Assembly: GCF_014230315.1 (NCBI RefSeq) | Contig: NZ_JACLAW010000011.1 | Span: forward strand, 62,001-126,000 | Length of the DNA stretch: 64,000 nt | From: Novosphingobium flavum | GTDB taxonomy: Bacteria > Pseudomonadota > Alphaproteobacteria > Sphingomonadales > Sphingomonadaceae | Direction of reading: 5' to 3' | Part shown: in pieces, positions 33,464 to 42,246 of the stretch | How the letters are laid out: every line of letters starts with the position of its first letter | Position numbering within the stretch: the first letter of the stretch is position 1 | Made by a program: the position numbers and the translations under genes | The notes under the pieces: generated by a model | Seen by the model: the letters and a program-made list of their open reading frames with translations, nothing else | Told to the model about the DNA's origin: nothing | Database searches by the model: none

Positions 33464-35632
33464 ATGAACACTTACCGCATTGGCATCTCCGCCCTGGCGC
33501 TCGCCTGGGTTCTGCCGACCGTTGCACAGGCGCAGGAGCAGGCTCCCGCTGAAGCCGGCACCAAGAGCGCCGGGCTCGAGGAAATCGTCGTCACCGCTGA
33601 AAAGCGGACGGTGAACGTGCAGAAGACAGCGATCGCGATCGACGTAATGACCAGCGAAAAGCTCGCCAAGAACGGCGTCACCGACATTTCGGCGCTGCAG
33701 GCCATGGATGCGGGCGTGCAGATCGCCCAATCGGCCAGCGCGACCTTCGTGACGGTGCGCGGCGTTTCGGGCCGTGACGCCACGGAAATCGGAGATCCGG
33801 CGGTCGCGATCAACGTCGACGGCGTCTTCCTTCAGCGCCCCAACGGGATGAACGCTGCCTTCTTCGACCTCGACCGGATCGAGGTACTGCGCGGGCCGCA
33901 GGGCACCCTCTATGGCCGCAACGCCACCGGCGGCGTAGTAAACATCATCTCCAAGCGGCCTAACTTCGACCTGGGCGGCTATGCCGCGGTGACCGTTGGC
34001 AACTACAAGACGGTCAACGGCGAAGGCGCGATCAACGTACCGCTGGGCGACAGCCTGGCGATGCGCGCTTCGTTCACCAGCCGCAATCACGACGGCTATC
34101 GCAATAACACGCTGCCTGGCAGCGCGAACGAAGAGCGCGGCGACGACGAGAAGACCAAGGGCGCGCGCCTGCAGCTGCTGTTCAAGCCCGACAACCACTT
34201 CAGCGCACTGCTTTCCGGCACCTACATCGACCAGGGCGGCAACGGCCCCGTCGGGGTCGGCTACATGACCTCGCGCCCGCAAGCGCCGACGTCGCCCAGT
34301 GAGGCAGAGACCTTCCCGCTAAGCGAGCCGGGCGTCTATGGCCTGGTCCGCAAGAACCTGGTGACCGAGCTCAACTACGACTTCGGCCCGGTCAAGGCGA
34401 CTTACCTGTTCGGCTTCGCCGGGCTCGACCTCGACCATAAGTACGACATCGATGGCACGGCGGGGCAATATGGCACGCAGGCCTATGTCTTCCGCCGGGG
34501 CGAATATTCGAAGGACTACAGCCACGAATTCCGCCTCGCCTCGAACGGCAATGGCCCGTTCACATGGCAGGTCGGCGCGTTCTTCTACAAGCAGAACCTC
34601 AAGATCCGCTCGTTCAACACGGTCATCTACAACGGTCAAACCATCACGCTGCGTAATTTCAATTACGACGTCGAGGTGAAGTCCAAGGCAGGGTTCGGTC
34701 AGGTCTCGTACGCCCTGACCGACGACCTGAAGGTCAGCGCGGGCGTGCGCTTCTCCGAAGACACCAAGCAGCGCACCGGCTTTACCCTCAACGGGCCGAG
34801 CCTGACCGCGACCTGGACCACGCAGCCGACCCTGAACCGGGTGGACGAAGGCCCGGGCAGCAAGTCGAAGGACACCGACACCTCGTGGCACCTGGGGATC
34901 GACTACCAGATCTCACCTTCTAGCTTGATCTACGCCAAGGCCGACAAGGGCTATAAGTCGGGCGGGTTTACCACGATCAATGCCTATGGCCCTGAAACGG
35001 TCAAGGCCTACGAGATCGGGGCGAAGAACCGCTTCCTCGGCAACACCCTGCAGGTCAACCTCAGCGCCTTCATCTACGACTATACCGGCCAGCAGGTCAG
35101 CCAACTCACGCCCAACGGCACTCAGGTGCTCAATGCAGGCCGGTCGCGTGTCAGGGGCGTCGAGGCCCAGATTGATTGGCGCGCCACGCCGAACGATACG
35201 ATCGATCTTTCGGTCAACTACCTCAATGCGCGCTTCCGCGAGTTCGCAGTGGCCTCGGGTGGGGTGAACGTCAACCTGGCCGGATACCGCCTGGTCCAGG
35301 CGCCCGACTGGGCCATCTCGGGAGGCTACGAGCACTCGTTCGACCTGCCTAACGGCGCAACCCTCGCTCCGCGGGCGCAGTTCCTCTATCGTTCGGAACA
35401 GTACCTGACGTTCTTCAATCGCCTGAATGATCGCATGCGGCCCTACGCGACGGTCGATCTGAGCGCGACCTATACCTCGCCGGACAAGAAGTGGAGCCTG
35501 CAGGCCTATGTCCGCAACCTGACAAACCAGGTGGTAGTTACCTCCGCCAACATCGGTTCGTTCACCGGCACCAACCTCTACCAGTTCGCAGCACCGCGCA
35601 CGTTTGGCGGCCGCCTGCAGGTCAATTTCTAA
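33464..35632 (+). CDS. TonB-dependent outer-membrane receptor (copy 3)
   Basis: 722 aa from the ATG at 33464; the longer frame upstream overlaps the MFS gene. A signal peptide ends near TVAQAQ, followed by LEEIVVTAEKRT and the plug motif GPQGTLYGRNATGGVVNIIS, then a beta-barrel ending RLQVNF. It is clearly paralogous to the receptor at 16680. It is the last gene of the LacI-controlled operon before a strong terminator, so it most likely imports the module B substrate. The shared ancestry with the module A receptor suggests both recognise aryl glycosides. Confidence 0.92.
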   Translation: MNTYRIGISALALAWVLPTVAQAQEQAPAEAGTKSAGLEEIVVTAEKRTVNVQKTAIAIDVMTSEKLAKNGVTDISALQAMDAGVQIAQSASATFVTVRGVSGRDATEIGDPAVAINVDGVFLQRPNGMNAAFFDLDRIEVLRGPQGTLYGRNATGGVVNIISKRPNFDLGGYAAVTVGNYKTVNGEGAINVPLGDSLAMRASFTSRNHDGYRNNTLPGSANEERGDDEKTKGARLQLLFKPDNHFSALLSGTYIDQGGNGPVGVGYMTSRPQAPTSPSEAETFPLSEPGVYGLVRKNLVTELNYDFGPVKATYLFGFAGLDLDHKYDIDGTAGQYGTQAYVFRRGEYSKDYSHEFRLASNGNGPFTWQVGAFFYKQNLKIRSFNTVIYNGQTITLRNFNYDVEVKSKAGFGQVSYALTDDLKVSAGVRFSEDTKQRTGFTLNGPSLTATWTTQPTLNRVDEGPGSKSKDTDTSWHLGIDYQISPSSLIYAKADKGYKSGGFTTINAYGPETVKAYEIGAKNRFLGNTLQVNLSAFIYDYTGQQVSQLTPNGTQVLNAGRSRVRGVEAQIDWRATPNDTIDLSVNYLNARFREFAVASGGVNVNLAGYRLVQAPDWAISGGYEHSFDLPNGATLAPRAQFLYRSEQYLTFFNRLNDRMRPYATVDLSATYTSPDKKWSLQAYVRNLTNQVVVTSANIGSFTGTNLYQFAAPRTFGGRLQVNF

Positions 35633-35662
35633 CGACCAACGCCTTCACGCGAAGCAAGGAAG

Positions 35663-35689
35663 CGGACCCGGGAAAATTCCCCGGGTCCG
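35663..35689 (+). terminator. Terminator after TonB receptor 3
   Basis: A perfect 10-bp stem (CGGACCCGGG/CCCGGGTCCG) with a 7-base loop, 30 bases after the receptor stop. It closes the module B operon and isolates the SetA-like gene. Confidence 0.75.
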
Positions 35690-35754
35690 TTCCGATCGCC
35701 AATTGCCGGACCAAGATCGGTTTCCAGCAGAGAATCAGCTTGCGAGTCACAATC

Positions 35755-36948
35755 ATGCGATCCCGTACGCTTGCAGGCCCGGTTCTTTTCGCGACCATTT
35801 TCCTCGCTGGTCTTTCGGCATCGGCGATCGGGCCATATCGTGGCATTGTCGCCATCAATTACCTCGGGATGTCGAACTCTCTGTTCGCGACGGTGACAGC
35901 GATCAGTTCGATCGGCACTGCCGGAGTCTCGCTACTCTTGGGGCATTTTTCTGATCAAATCCATGATCGCCGGCTTGGCGTACTCCTGTGCGCTACCTTT
36001 GCTGGATTGGCATATGCCCTGATATTCATCGTTCGATCAAAATTCAGCTACGTGGCGGCGTTCTGCGCGATACTGCCGTTGGGCGGCGCGCTGTTCTCAC
36101 AAAGCTTTTCCTTTTCGCGCGCTTACATGGAGCGAGCGAGGCCGGGCAGCGCGCAATTTTTCATGTCAGCGTTGCGGACGCTATATTCGTTGGCTTGGGT
36201 CGTTTCTCAGGCGCTCGTGGGCTGGATCGCCTACCGGTATTCCGTGTTCGGTGTATTCGGCGCAGCCATGATTGCGCAGATTGCATTGATCGCAGTCTTC
36301 TCGCTGCTTTTCCTGATCCCGGAAACAAAAGTGGGACGGGTCGCGCCCCTCCCCATCCAGTGCGCCCCTTCCGGCACGTTGCCATTCGATCGCCTCGTCG
36401 GCATCGGCGGAGTATCTCTGCTGCGGGCTTCCGTGTTTCTGCACTCGATGACCCTGCCGCTGATCCTTACCGGCCCATTCCGTGGAACGCTGGCTGATGT
36501 CAGCCTCGTTTCCGCGCTCTGTGCTGGCCTTGAAATCCCGTTCATGTTGGCGTGGGGTTACGCCGCAGGTCGGTTCGCCAAGGAATGGATCATCATCGTC
36601 AATGCCCTGCTCTATGCAGCCTACCTGCTCCTCGTCCATTTTTCGCACTCGGTGCATGATGTGCTGTGGCTACAGGGGCTCAACGCCTTGGCGATGGCAG
36701 GGCTGGTCAGCATCCCGATCAGTTATATCCAGGAATCGATCAAGGGACGCGTCGGCCTTTCGACTTCACTATTCGACCTGATGGTGGTTGTAGCCCAGAT
36801 CATCGCATCGATCATCTTTGCTGCGATTCCAAGCGAGGACAACTTCCTCACCGTGCTGGTCGCAGGCTCCGGGATCAGCCTCGCCGGAGCCCTTGCCTTG
36901 GGCTTGAGTATGAAAATTCAACCTGAGGCGCTCAACTCCGAGAATTAG
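35755..36948 (+). CDS. SetA-like sugar efflux transporter (MFS)
   Basis: 397 aa from the ATG at 35755; there is no strong Shine-Dalgarno and the longer frame runs into the TonB receptor. About twelve hydrophobic segments. The N-terminal run from GLSASAIGPY to SLLLGHFSDQIHDRR and the later ISYIQESIKGRVGLSTS recall the sugar efflux transporter (SET) branch of the MFS. Such exporters relieve stress from toxic sugar analogues or non-metabolised sugar phosphates, which would make sense beside a pathway producing reactive 3-oxo sugars. It follows a terminator and faces the DHA2 exporter with a 23-base gap. Confidence 0.72.
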   Translation: MRSRTLAGPVLFATIFLAGLSASAIGPYRGIVAINYLGMSNSLFATVTAISSIGTAGVSLLLGHFSDQIHDRRLGVLLCATFAGLAYALIFIVRSKFSYVAAFCAILPLGGALFSQSFSFSRAYMERARPGSAQFFMSALRTLYSLAWVVSQALVGWIAYRYSVFGVFGAAMIAQIALIAVFSLLFLIPETKVGRVAPLPIQCAPSGTLPFDRLVGIGGVSLLRASVFLHSMTLPLILTGPFRGTLADVSLVSALCAGLEIPFMLAWGYAAGRFAKEWIIIVNALLYAAYLLLVHFSHSVHDVLWLQGLNALAMAGLVSIPISYIQESIKGRVGLSTSLFDLMVVVAQIIASIIFAAIPSEDNFLTVLVAGSGISLAGALALGLSMKIQPEALNSEN

Positions 36949-36971
36949 AACGATGGATCTGGCCATGTTCT

Positions 36972-38417
36972 TCACCGCGACTGGCGCACAAACTCAATGC
37001 CTGCGCCCGAAGGCAGTCGAATGGCGTCGAATAGACCGAACAAGGCGACCAGCGCCATCAGGATGAAGCCCGCTCGATAGGCATCCGCTCCGGCGTGGGC
37101 ATCCCACCCGCCCAACCCCAGCGTGGCCAAACGGACGCCGAATGCCGCAAAAGCGATCCCCGCCGCTGAACTGATCTGCAGGACAGCATGAAACAGACTG
37201 TTCGAGTCTTTCATCATGGACTTGGGAATGTCAGCAACGGTCAATGTCGACAGAGTGGTAAATTGCAAAGACCTTGATGCTCCTCCGAACAGCAGCAGCG
37301 CGATTATGACCCATTCTTCGGTGTGGAGGGTCAGGAGTGCACACCCCGCGATTGATGCCGCAGCCAAAACCCCGTTCACCAGCAAGATGCGCTTGAACCC
37401 GAAGCGCTTGAGCAGGGGCGTCGTGAACGCCTTCATTCCCAGGTTTCCAAGGAACACGAACAGCACGAGAAATCCGGAACGGGCAGGGTTCATGCCGAAT
37501 CCTTCCTGAAACTGCAGCGGCAACAGGAAGGGGACGCTGCCAATCGCCATCCGGTTGATCGAGCCACCTCGGATCGATGCCAGATAGGTCTGCGCGTTGA
37601 GCGCGGACAGATCGACGATCGGCTGCTCGGCTCGGCGCAAGTGCCGCCACGATGCCCGCGCGAGCACGATCCCCACGCCAATCAGCGCCACTCCGATCGA
37701 TGGGTCGGACGCGACCATCCACTCGAGGCCTGACAACAACGCTACGGTACATCCGCCAACCAGAAAGAAGCCAAGACCGTCAAATTTGCGCGGGCCGTCA
37801 CCTCTCACATCGGGGATCAGGATCAGGCTCACGGCCAAAGCGACGATGCCGATCGGCACGTTGAGGTAGAAAATCCACCGCCATCCCCAGTGCAAGGTGA
37901 TAAATCCGCCGAGCGGCGGACCAAGCAATGGAGCGGAGAGCGCTGGCCAGAGTAGTGCTGACATGCGCCGCAGCAATTGCCCGCGCGGGGTAATTCGCAT
38001 CACCACGAGCCGTCCCACCGGCACCATCATAGCGCCTGCGAGGCCCTGAAACCCGCGCAGGATTACAAATTCGAGGACGCCATCAGCCGCTCCACACAGC
38101 GCCGAACTTACCGTAAACAGCCCGATTGCCGACGTGAAAATCACGCGCGCACCGAAACGATCGGCAGCCCACCCGCTAATCGGGATGAACACGCCCAAAG
38201 CCAGCAGATAGATGCTCACGCCAAAATTCAGCTCGATCGTGGAGCTGTGGAACGAGCGCGCCATTGTGGGCAAAGCGGTCAGGATGACAGACCCGTCAAG
38301 CATCTCCATGAACAGCGTGGTCGTGATCAACGCCATAACCAGATTCAAGCGGAGACCTGAATACTCGCCCCCCTCCGAGGCAACGTGATCGTCGGAGCGG
38401 TTTACGCTCTCAGCCAT
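36972..38417 (-). CDS. DHA2-type multidrug exporter (EmrB/QacA family)
   Basis: 481 aa with about fourteen hydrophobic segments. The DHA2 signature LDGSVILTALPTMARSF lies in TM1, and DRFGARVIF after TM2 fits as well. A GGGGAGAATCC site precedes the ATG. Such proton antiporters expel drugs and aromatic compounds. It lies 51 bases downstream of a DUF2218 gene in the same direction, so the two may be co-transcribed, and a small palindrome lies upstream of that gene. Its place between modules B and C suggests protection from phenolic substrates, but it could be unrelated. Confidence 0.87.
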   Translation of the reverse strand: MAESVNRSDDHVASEGGEYSGLRLNLVMALITTTLFMEMLDGSVILTALPTMARSFHSSTIELNFGVSIYLLALGVFIPISGWAADRFGARVIFTSAIGLFTVSSALCGAADGVLEFVILRGFQGLAGAMMVPVGRLVVMRITPRGQLLRRMSALLWPALSAPLLGPPLGGFITLHWGWRWIFYLNVPIGIVALAVSLILIPDVRGDGPRKFDGLGFFLVGGCTVALLSGLEWMVASDPSIGVALIGVGIVLARASWRHLRRAEQPIVDLSALNAQTYLASIRGGSINRMAIGSVPFLLPLQFQEGFGMNPARSGFLVLFVFLGNLGMKAFTTPLLKRFGFKRILLVNGVLAAASIAGCALLTLHTEEWVIIALLLFGGASRSLQFTTLSTLTVADIPKSMMKDSNSLFHAVLQISSAAGIAFAAFGVRLATLGLGGWDAHAGADAYRAGFILMALVALFGLFDAIRLPSGAGIEFVRQSR

Positions 38418-38468
38418 GGATTCTCCCCAGCGCTTCGATCGTCAGGGCAATCAATCGAAGCTTCTGCT

Positions 38469-38759
38469 TCAAAGGCTCCACTGGAAGCTCAACGGCGCCT
38501 CGCGGAACGCAAAACGATCAAGATGACGTTCGATCACCCCGCGCATCGTTTCGTTCTCGGCGCCGTCTGCTGTCGTCAGGGTTACGACGATGCCGACCTC
38601 CAGAGCCTCCATCGAAGCGCGACTCGTGTCCGAAAATGGAAACTCGGCCCGGCCGTCGTTCCAGGTGGCTGCCATGCGGTGGCTCCAGTGGCTGACCAGT
38701 TGCTGGAGATACCGGCTGGCCTTTTCACAAGGAGCGAAACAAGTCGTGGTAACAGGCAT
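38469..38759 (-). CDS. DUF2218 domain protein
   Basis: 96 aa; the pattern ASRYLQQLVSHWSH followed by a short beta-rich region and a late F-x-W matches small DUF2218 proteins, of unknown function and often linked to metal uptake or exporter genes. It is cytoplasmic, with no signal. It precedes the DHA2 exporter in the same direction. It contains two Cys near the N-terminus. Confidence 0.7.
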   Translation of the reverse strand: MPVTTTCFAPCEKASRYLQQLVSHWSHRMAATWNDGRAEFPFSDTSRASMEALEVGIVVTLTTADGAENETMRGVIERHLDRFAFREAPLSFQWSL

Positions 38760-38772
38760 AACAACCTCTTTG

Positions 38773-38786
38773 TTGACCCCGCGTCA
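38773..38786. promoter_or_regulatory. Small palindrome upstream of DUF2218
   Basis: TTGAC-CCCG-GTCAA-type inverted repeat with 5-bp arms around CCCG/CGGG bases, 14-27 bases upstream of the DUF2218 start codon. It may be an operator for the DUF2218-DHA2 pair, but it is too short to be sure. Confidence 0.3.
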
Positions 38787-38864
38787 ATTGCGATACAGGC
38801 GCCGTTGCAACGGGCACGGGCACGCACCAGGACAACAACTGGACAAGATTCATCGCCTTGGCGA

Positions 38865-40088
38865 TTACAGCCTCATTTCTTCGCGCGGCGCATCAAGTTC
38901 AACGATGGTCACATAGGCCGGATCGGGTACATGGATCTGACCCAGCCATGTCAGGGCTCCGCTTTCACCGCAAACAGCATAGCAGCGCACCAAATGTGCG
39001 GGACGATCGGCCACGATAACGAGGTTCCCGACAGGATCGAAGATGAAACTGCGTGCAGCCAGACCGGGATGGACTGACTGCGCCAGCGTCACCGCTCCAA
39101 GCCGTTCCAGCTTGCCCTCGGCATCACTGCGGAACCAGGCCAGTGTGTCCTCGCCGCGATTGTTGACGTAGACTAGTCCGCCAGACGGATGGACGCGAAC
39201 TTCGGCCGGCTCGTTCCGGCCCGAATGGCTGCCGGAAATCGTCGAGACAACGTCGATCAACTCATACTGCCCTGTTTCGGCATCGAGCCGAAGCGAGGCC
39301 AGCTGCGACGAGAACTCCAGCGTGACGAAAGCCAGACCACTCACCGGATCGAAGGCGATGTGGCGCGGACCCGTCTCGGGATCGAACTGCAGCGAAGAAA
39401 CCTGCTCCAGCTTGCGTCCCAGCCGGAACACCTCGATCCGGTCAGTGCCCTTGTCGCAAACGGTGACGAAGCGACGGCTCGGATCGATCACCGCGCAGTG
39501 GGCGTGCGGGTTGGACTGGGCGTGCCCCCCGTTCTGTGGCGAGCGGTTGGGATCGGTGCCCTGCCCCGTAAAAACGTGAACGTCCGCGATCCCGGCAACC
39601 GAGCCGTCGGACGCAAGATCATAGGCAACGAGGGTGGAATCGTCATAGTCGTATTCGACGCCCCAGCTCCCATCGGGCTGTCGGACCACCTTTTCGACAT
39701 GATGGAAGTCGCCGTGGTTGGCGCTGAACAGCAGGCCCTGCCCCGCATCGTGGTCGAGAAAGGTCGGCCGGGGCCCCGGTGCGATCTGCGAATTGCGCCA
39801 GGTAAGAGCTCCGGTCGGGCAATCGACCGACAGCGCGTGGACTGCCGCCGGCAGGTCCACCGGTCCGCGCCCGTCGGTCTTCCGTTCGTCGACGGCATAG
39901 AGCGTCGCCGTCTCGGGCGCATAGACCAGATAGCCGGCGTCCCTGGGCTGGGGAGCGTGATCCAGCGGGGTCAGCGCCCTGCCACCCGCTGTCACCTCGA
40001 ACGCGAAGATTCCGCCCCCCTTCGTTCCCGGCGCAACGCCATAGGTACCGACATAGGCGACCAGCCGCTTGCCATTCGCTCCCGCCAT
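38865..40088 (-). CDS. Lactonase family beta-propeller (module C copy)
   Basis: 407 aa, strongly similar to the lactonase at 6996: VAYVGTYGVAPGTKGGGI at the start, then GPRHIAFDPVSGLAF and EPAEVRVHPSGGLVYVNNRG. It belongs to the 6-phosphogluconolactonase-like propeller family (PF10282). It is cytoplasmic, with no signal peptide. The start overlaps the alpha-subunit stop by one base (TAATG), as in module A. Unlike module A it is followed not by Gfo/Idh and desB but by an unrelated DUF2218 gene, so the duplication boundary falls near 38860. Confidence 0.83.
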   Translation of the reverse strand: MAGANGKRLVAYVGTYGVAPGTKGGGIFAFEVTAGGRALTPLDHAPQPRDAGYLVYAPETATLYAVDERKTDGRGPVDLPAAVHALSVDCPTGALTWRNSQIAPGPRPTFLDHDAGQGLLFSANHGDFHHVEKVVRQPDGSWGVEYDYDDSTLVAYDLASDGSVAGIADVHVFTGQGTDPNRSPQNGGHAQSNPHAHCAVIDPSRRFVTVCDKGTDRIEVFRLGRKLEQVSSLQFDPETGPRHIAFDPVSGLAFVTLEFSSQLASLRLDAETGQYELIDVVSTISGSHSGRNEPAEVRVHPSGGLVYVNNRGEDTLAWFRSDAEGKLERLGAVTLAQSVHPGLAARSFIFDPVGNLVIVADRPAHLVRCYAVCGESGALTWLGQIHVPDPAYVTIVELDAPREEMRL

Positions 40089-41227
40089 TACTGCGCCTCC
40101 GCCGGGATGCCGACACCGGTCAGGCGGCGCAGCATCTCGTGGTGCCGGCGGACCTGATCGACCTCGTCCATCATCTCGGCGCGGGTTCGGTCCTGGAAGT
40201 AACGCTGCCCTTCGTATTCGCTGTTAATATAGCCGTCGAAACCACCCTTCACGAGAGCGCCGATGGCCCCTTTGTAGTCGATCGCGATGTCCTGATACTG
40301 GCCGGGTCGGCCCGGAATTTCCGACATGTAGTTGAACTTGCCGTGGCAGCTGATCACATGCTTCGCCAGATCGCGCATCGTCTCGAGCGAGGTGTTGGAC
40401 TGCATGATGGCCTCGGCCACAACGATATAGTCGAGTTCGCCCGGGCGCGGCACGCGCTCCTCGGCGAACGCTTTGAGCACCGAGAACACCGCCTTCATCT
40501 CAGGCACGCAAGTGCCGTCATTGATGAACTGCTTGAAAGCCACCCGCAGGTTGCCGGCAGTATGATTGATGATGTCGCTGAGATCGAACGGCGCCGATCC
40601 GCTACGCAGCAGGGCCGACAGGTCGACCGAGGCGGCGCTCGCCTCTGCTTTCGCCCCGCGCCGCTCATATTGAGCCAGCAGAACCTCCGAGGGACGGAAG
40701 CCGAAGATGCCGAAATCCGGAACGATCCCCATGTGCTTGGTGCCCGTGCGCTCGATATGCTCGATGATCTCGCTGACCTGCTGGCCTTCGAGGCGCATTG
40801 GTTGGTGGATCTCCTTGCCCAACCGGATGTCGAGGTTCTCGGCCAGCGGCAGGGCCCCGGCCATGACATCGAACGGGCAGGCCGAGAGCACTCGCACGTT
40901 GGCAAATCCGAGCCGCTTGGCGAGACGAATGTCGCGTTCGAGGCGCTCGACCGCCTCTTCGGTCGACATCACGTGATCGCGAAACTGGAGTACGTCGAGT
41001 GCGACGTCCATCGTGACCGGCACGGTGCCGTACCGTTCCATCCAGCCATGCCACTGGCGCACGAAGTCCTCGCCCGGATCGGGATAACGCAGGCTCATCT
41101 CATCGACGATCTCGATGCCATCGGCGCCGGGGAGGTTCTCACCCACTTCGCGGATCTGGTCCTCAAGGGTCAGCTCCTTGAAGAAATGCGACTGCTGGTA
41201 GCTGTAGAGCGAAACGCCAAGCTTCAT
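40088..41227 (-). CDS. C-glycoside deglycosidase alpha subunit-like TIM barrel (copy 3)
   Basis: 379 aa, colinear with the alpha copy at 8213; GVSLYSYQQS at the start. The metal ligands E139 (KEIH), D171 (VPDFG), H295 (SCHGK) and E337 (NSEYEG) fall at identical residue numbers. Differences concentrate in residues about 205-260, a region likely to shape the substrate entrance, so copies 1 and 3 may differ in specificity. It is linked to the beta subunit by a 3-base gap and to the lactonase by a one-base overlap. No inactivating change is seen, so it looks functional even though the transporter next to it is broken. Confidence 0.83.
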   Translation of the reverse strand: MKLGVSLYSYQQSHFFKELTLEDQIREVGENLPGADGIEIVDEMSLRYPDPGEDFVRQWHGWMERYGTVPVTMDVALDVLQFRDHVMSTEEAVERLERDIRLAKRLGFANVRVLSACPFDVMAGALPLAENLDIRLGKEIHQPMRLEGQQVSEIIEHIERTGTKHMGIVPDFGIFGFRPSEVLLAQYERRGAKAEASAASVDLSALLRSGSAPFDLSDIINHTAGNLRVAFKQFINDGTCVPEMKAVFSVLKAFAEERVPRPGELDYIVVAEAIMQSNTSLETMRDLAKHVISCHGKFNYMSEIPGRPGQYQDIAIDYKGAIGALVKGGFDGYINSEYEGQRYFQDRTRAEMMDEVDQVRRHHEMLRRLTGVGIPAEAQ

Positions 41228-41230
41228 GGT

Positions 41231-41698
41231 TCAGGCCTCCACGCCTTCGTTCAGTTCAAGGTGATAGGTAATGACCTGGGGCGTCTTGTCCGATCCGGCA
41301 CCGGTGCCGGTCTTGGGCGGAGCCTTCACCCATTCCTCGTCGGTCGACAGGTAGCCGTAGGCGGCGATCACACACTGCTGGAACTGTATCACGTGCGCCC
41401 CAAGAGCCAGCCCTCCCGGCTTGGCGACATGCAGGATCGCCTCGTCGTCGTAGTCCCAGTGCTCCCAGACGCAGCCCTTGATCTCGTCAAAGCCGCGCGG
41501 CGGCTGGCCATTGACCTCGAAGGTCTGGACCTCGCGCGGATAGTCCACCCCATCGACCACCAGATAGTAGCCCGTGTGCAGCGAGAGAAACACGCCGCGG
41601 TAGTTGGCGATACGCACCGCCATCGAAAAGCCCACGACCTCGCCATCGACGATGTCGTTGCGAAGGCTGTCGGAACGGATCAGGTAATTGTCGAACAT
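41231..41698 (-). CDS. C-glycoside deglycosidase beta subunit-like (DUF6379, copy 3)
   Basis: 155 aa, nearly identical in layout to the copy at 9356: MFDNYLIRSDSLRN at the start and the same C-terminal extension with PPKTGTGAGSDKTPQ. It would pair with the alpha subunit encoded 3 bases downstream. No frameshift or stop is visible. The 43 bases upstream link it to the decayed MFS remnant, so it probably uses the same promoter as the GMC gene at 43914. Confidence 0.8.
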   Translation of the reverse strand: MFDNYLIRSDSLRNDIVDGEVVGFSMAVRIANYRGVFLSLHTGYYLVVDGVDYPREVQTFEVNGQPPRGFDEIKGCVWEHWDYDDEAILHVAKPGGLALGAHVIQFQQCVIAAYGYLSTDEEWVKAPPKTGTGAGSDKTPQVITYHLELNEGVEA

Positions 41699-41741
41699 GA
41701 TATAGGTCCGTCGTTTCTGGAGTGTCGCGAAGGAAAAACGG

Positions 41742-42220
41742 TCAGTGTGTGGGCGGGCTGCCCCCGGGGTGCTGTGCCACCGGCCGGAACAAGGTTGCCC
41801 AGACCAGGGCCGTCACGAGCGCAAGACCGATGGGCACAATCCACAAGGGGGCCCACGCCGCCGCGCCAAGCTCACCGCGCGGCAGAACGCGAGCCGCGAA
41901 GATCGCGCCGGCAATGCCTGATCCGATCGCCTGTCCGAAGCCGGAGAGCATCAGGGTCAGCCAACCCTGCGCCTGTGCCTGAAGGTCGGCGGGCGCGACC
42001 CGCGCGATGTACATCGCGGCTATGATGATGAAGGAGTCGTTGCAGATGCCATGCAGCGCCACGCCTGCAATCGCATATCCCACCTCAACCACGCCCCGAA
42101 CACAATGAACTCAAGCAGCATCATGATGCTGAGCCGCGCCGGGATGGCAAGGCCCGGAGGCGCGTGTCGCGGATCAATCCCCGAGGACTGTTCGTTTGGA
42201 CCAGGCGCGAATGCTGCCAT
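41742..42220 (-). pseudogene. Decayed NHS-type MFS transporter (internal deletion and frameshift)
   Basis: The first ~40 codons (start 42220; ARLSIMMLLEFIVFGAW) align with the N-terminus of the intact transporter at 9837. Immediately afterwards, in a different frame, the C-terminal third follows (VEVGYAIAGVALHGICNDSF to 41742). About 300 residues between are missing; the remnant is 479 bases against 1275 for the intact gene. Position between GMC and beta gene is the same as in module A. Function is lost; module C would depend on another carrier. Confidence 0.85.
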
Positions 42221-42246
42221 TGTTCGCTTGCCTTGCTATCGCGGGA

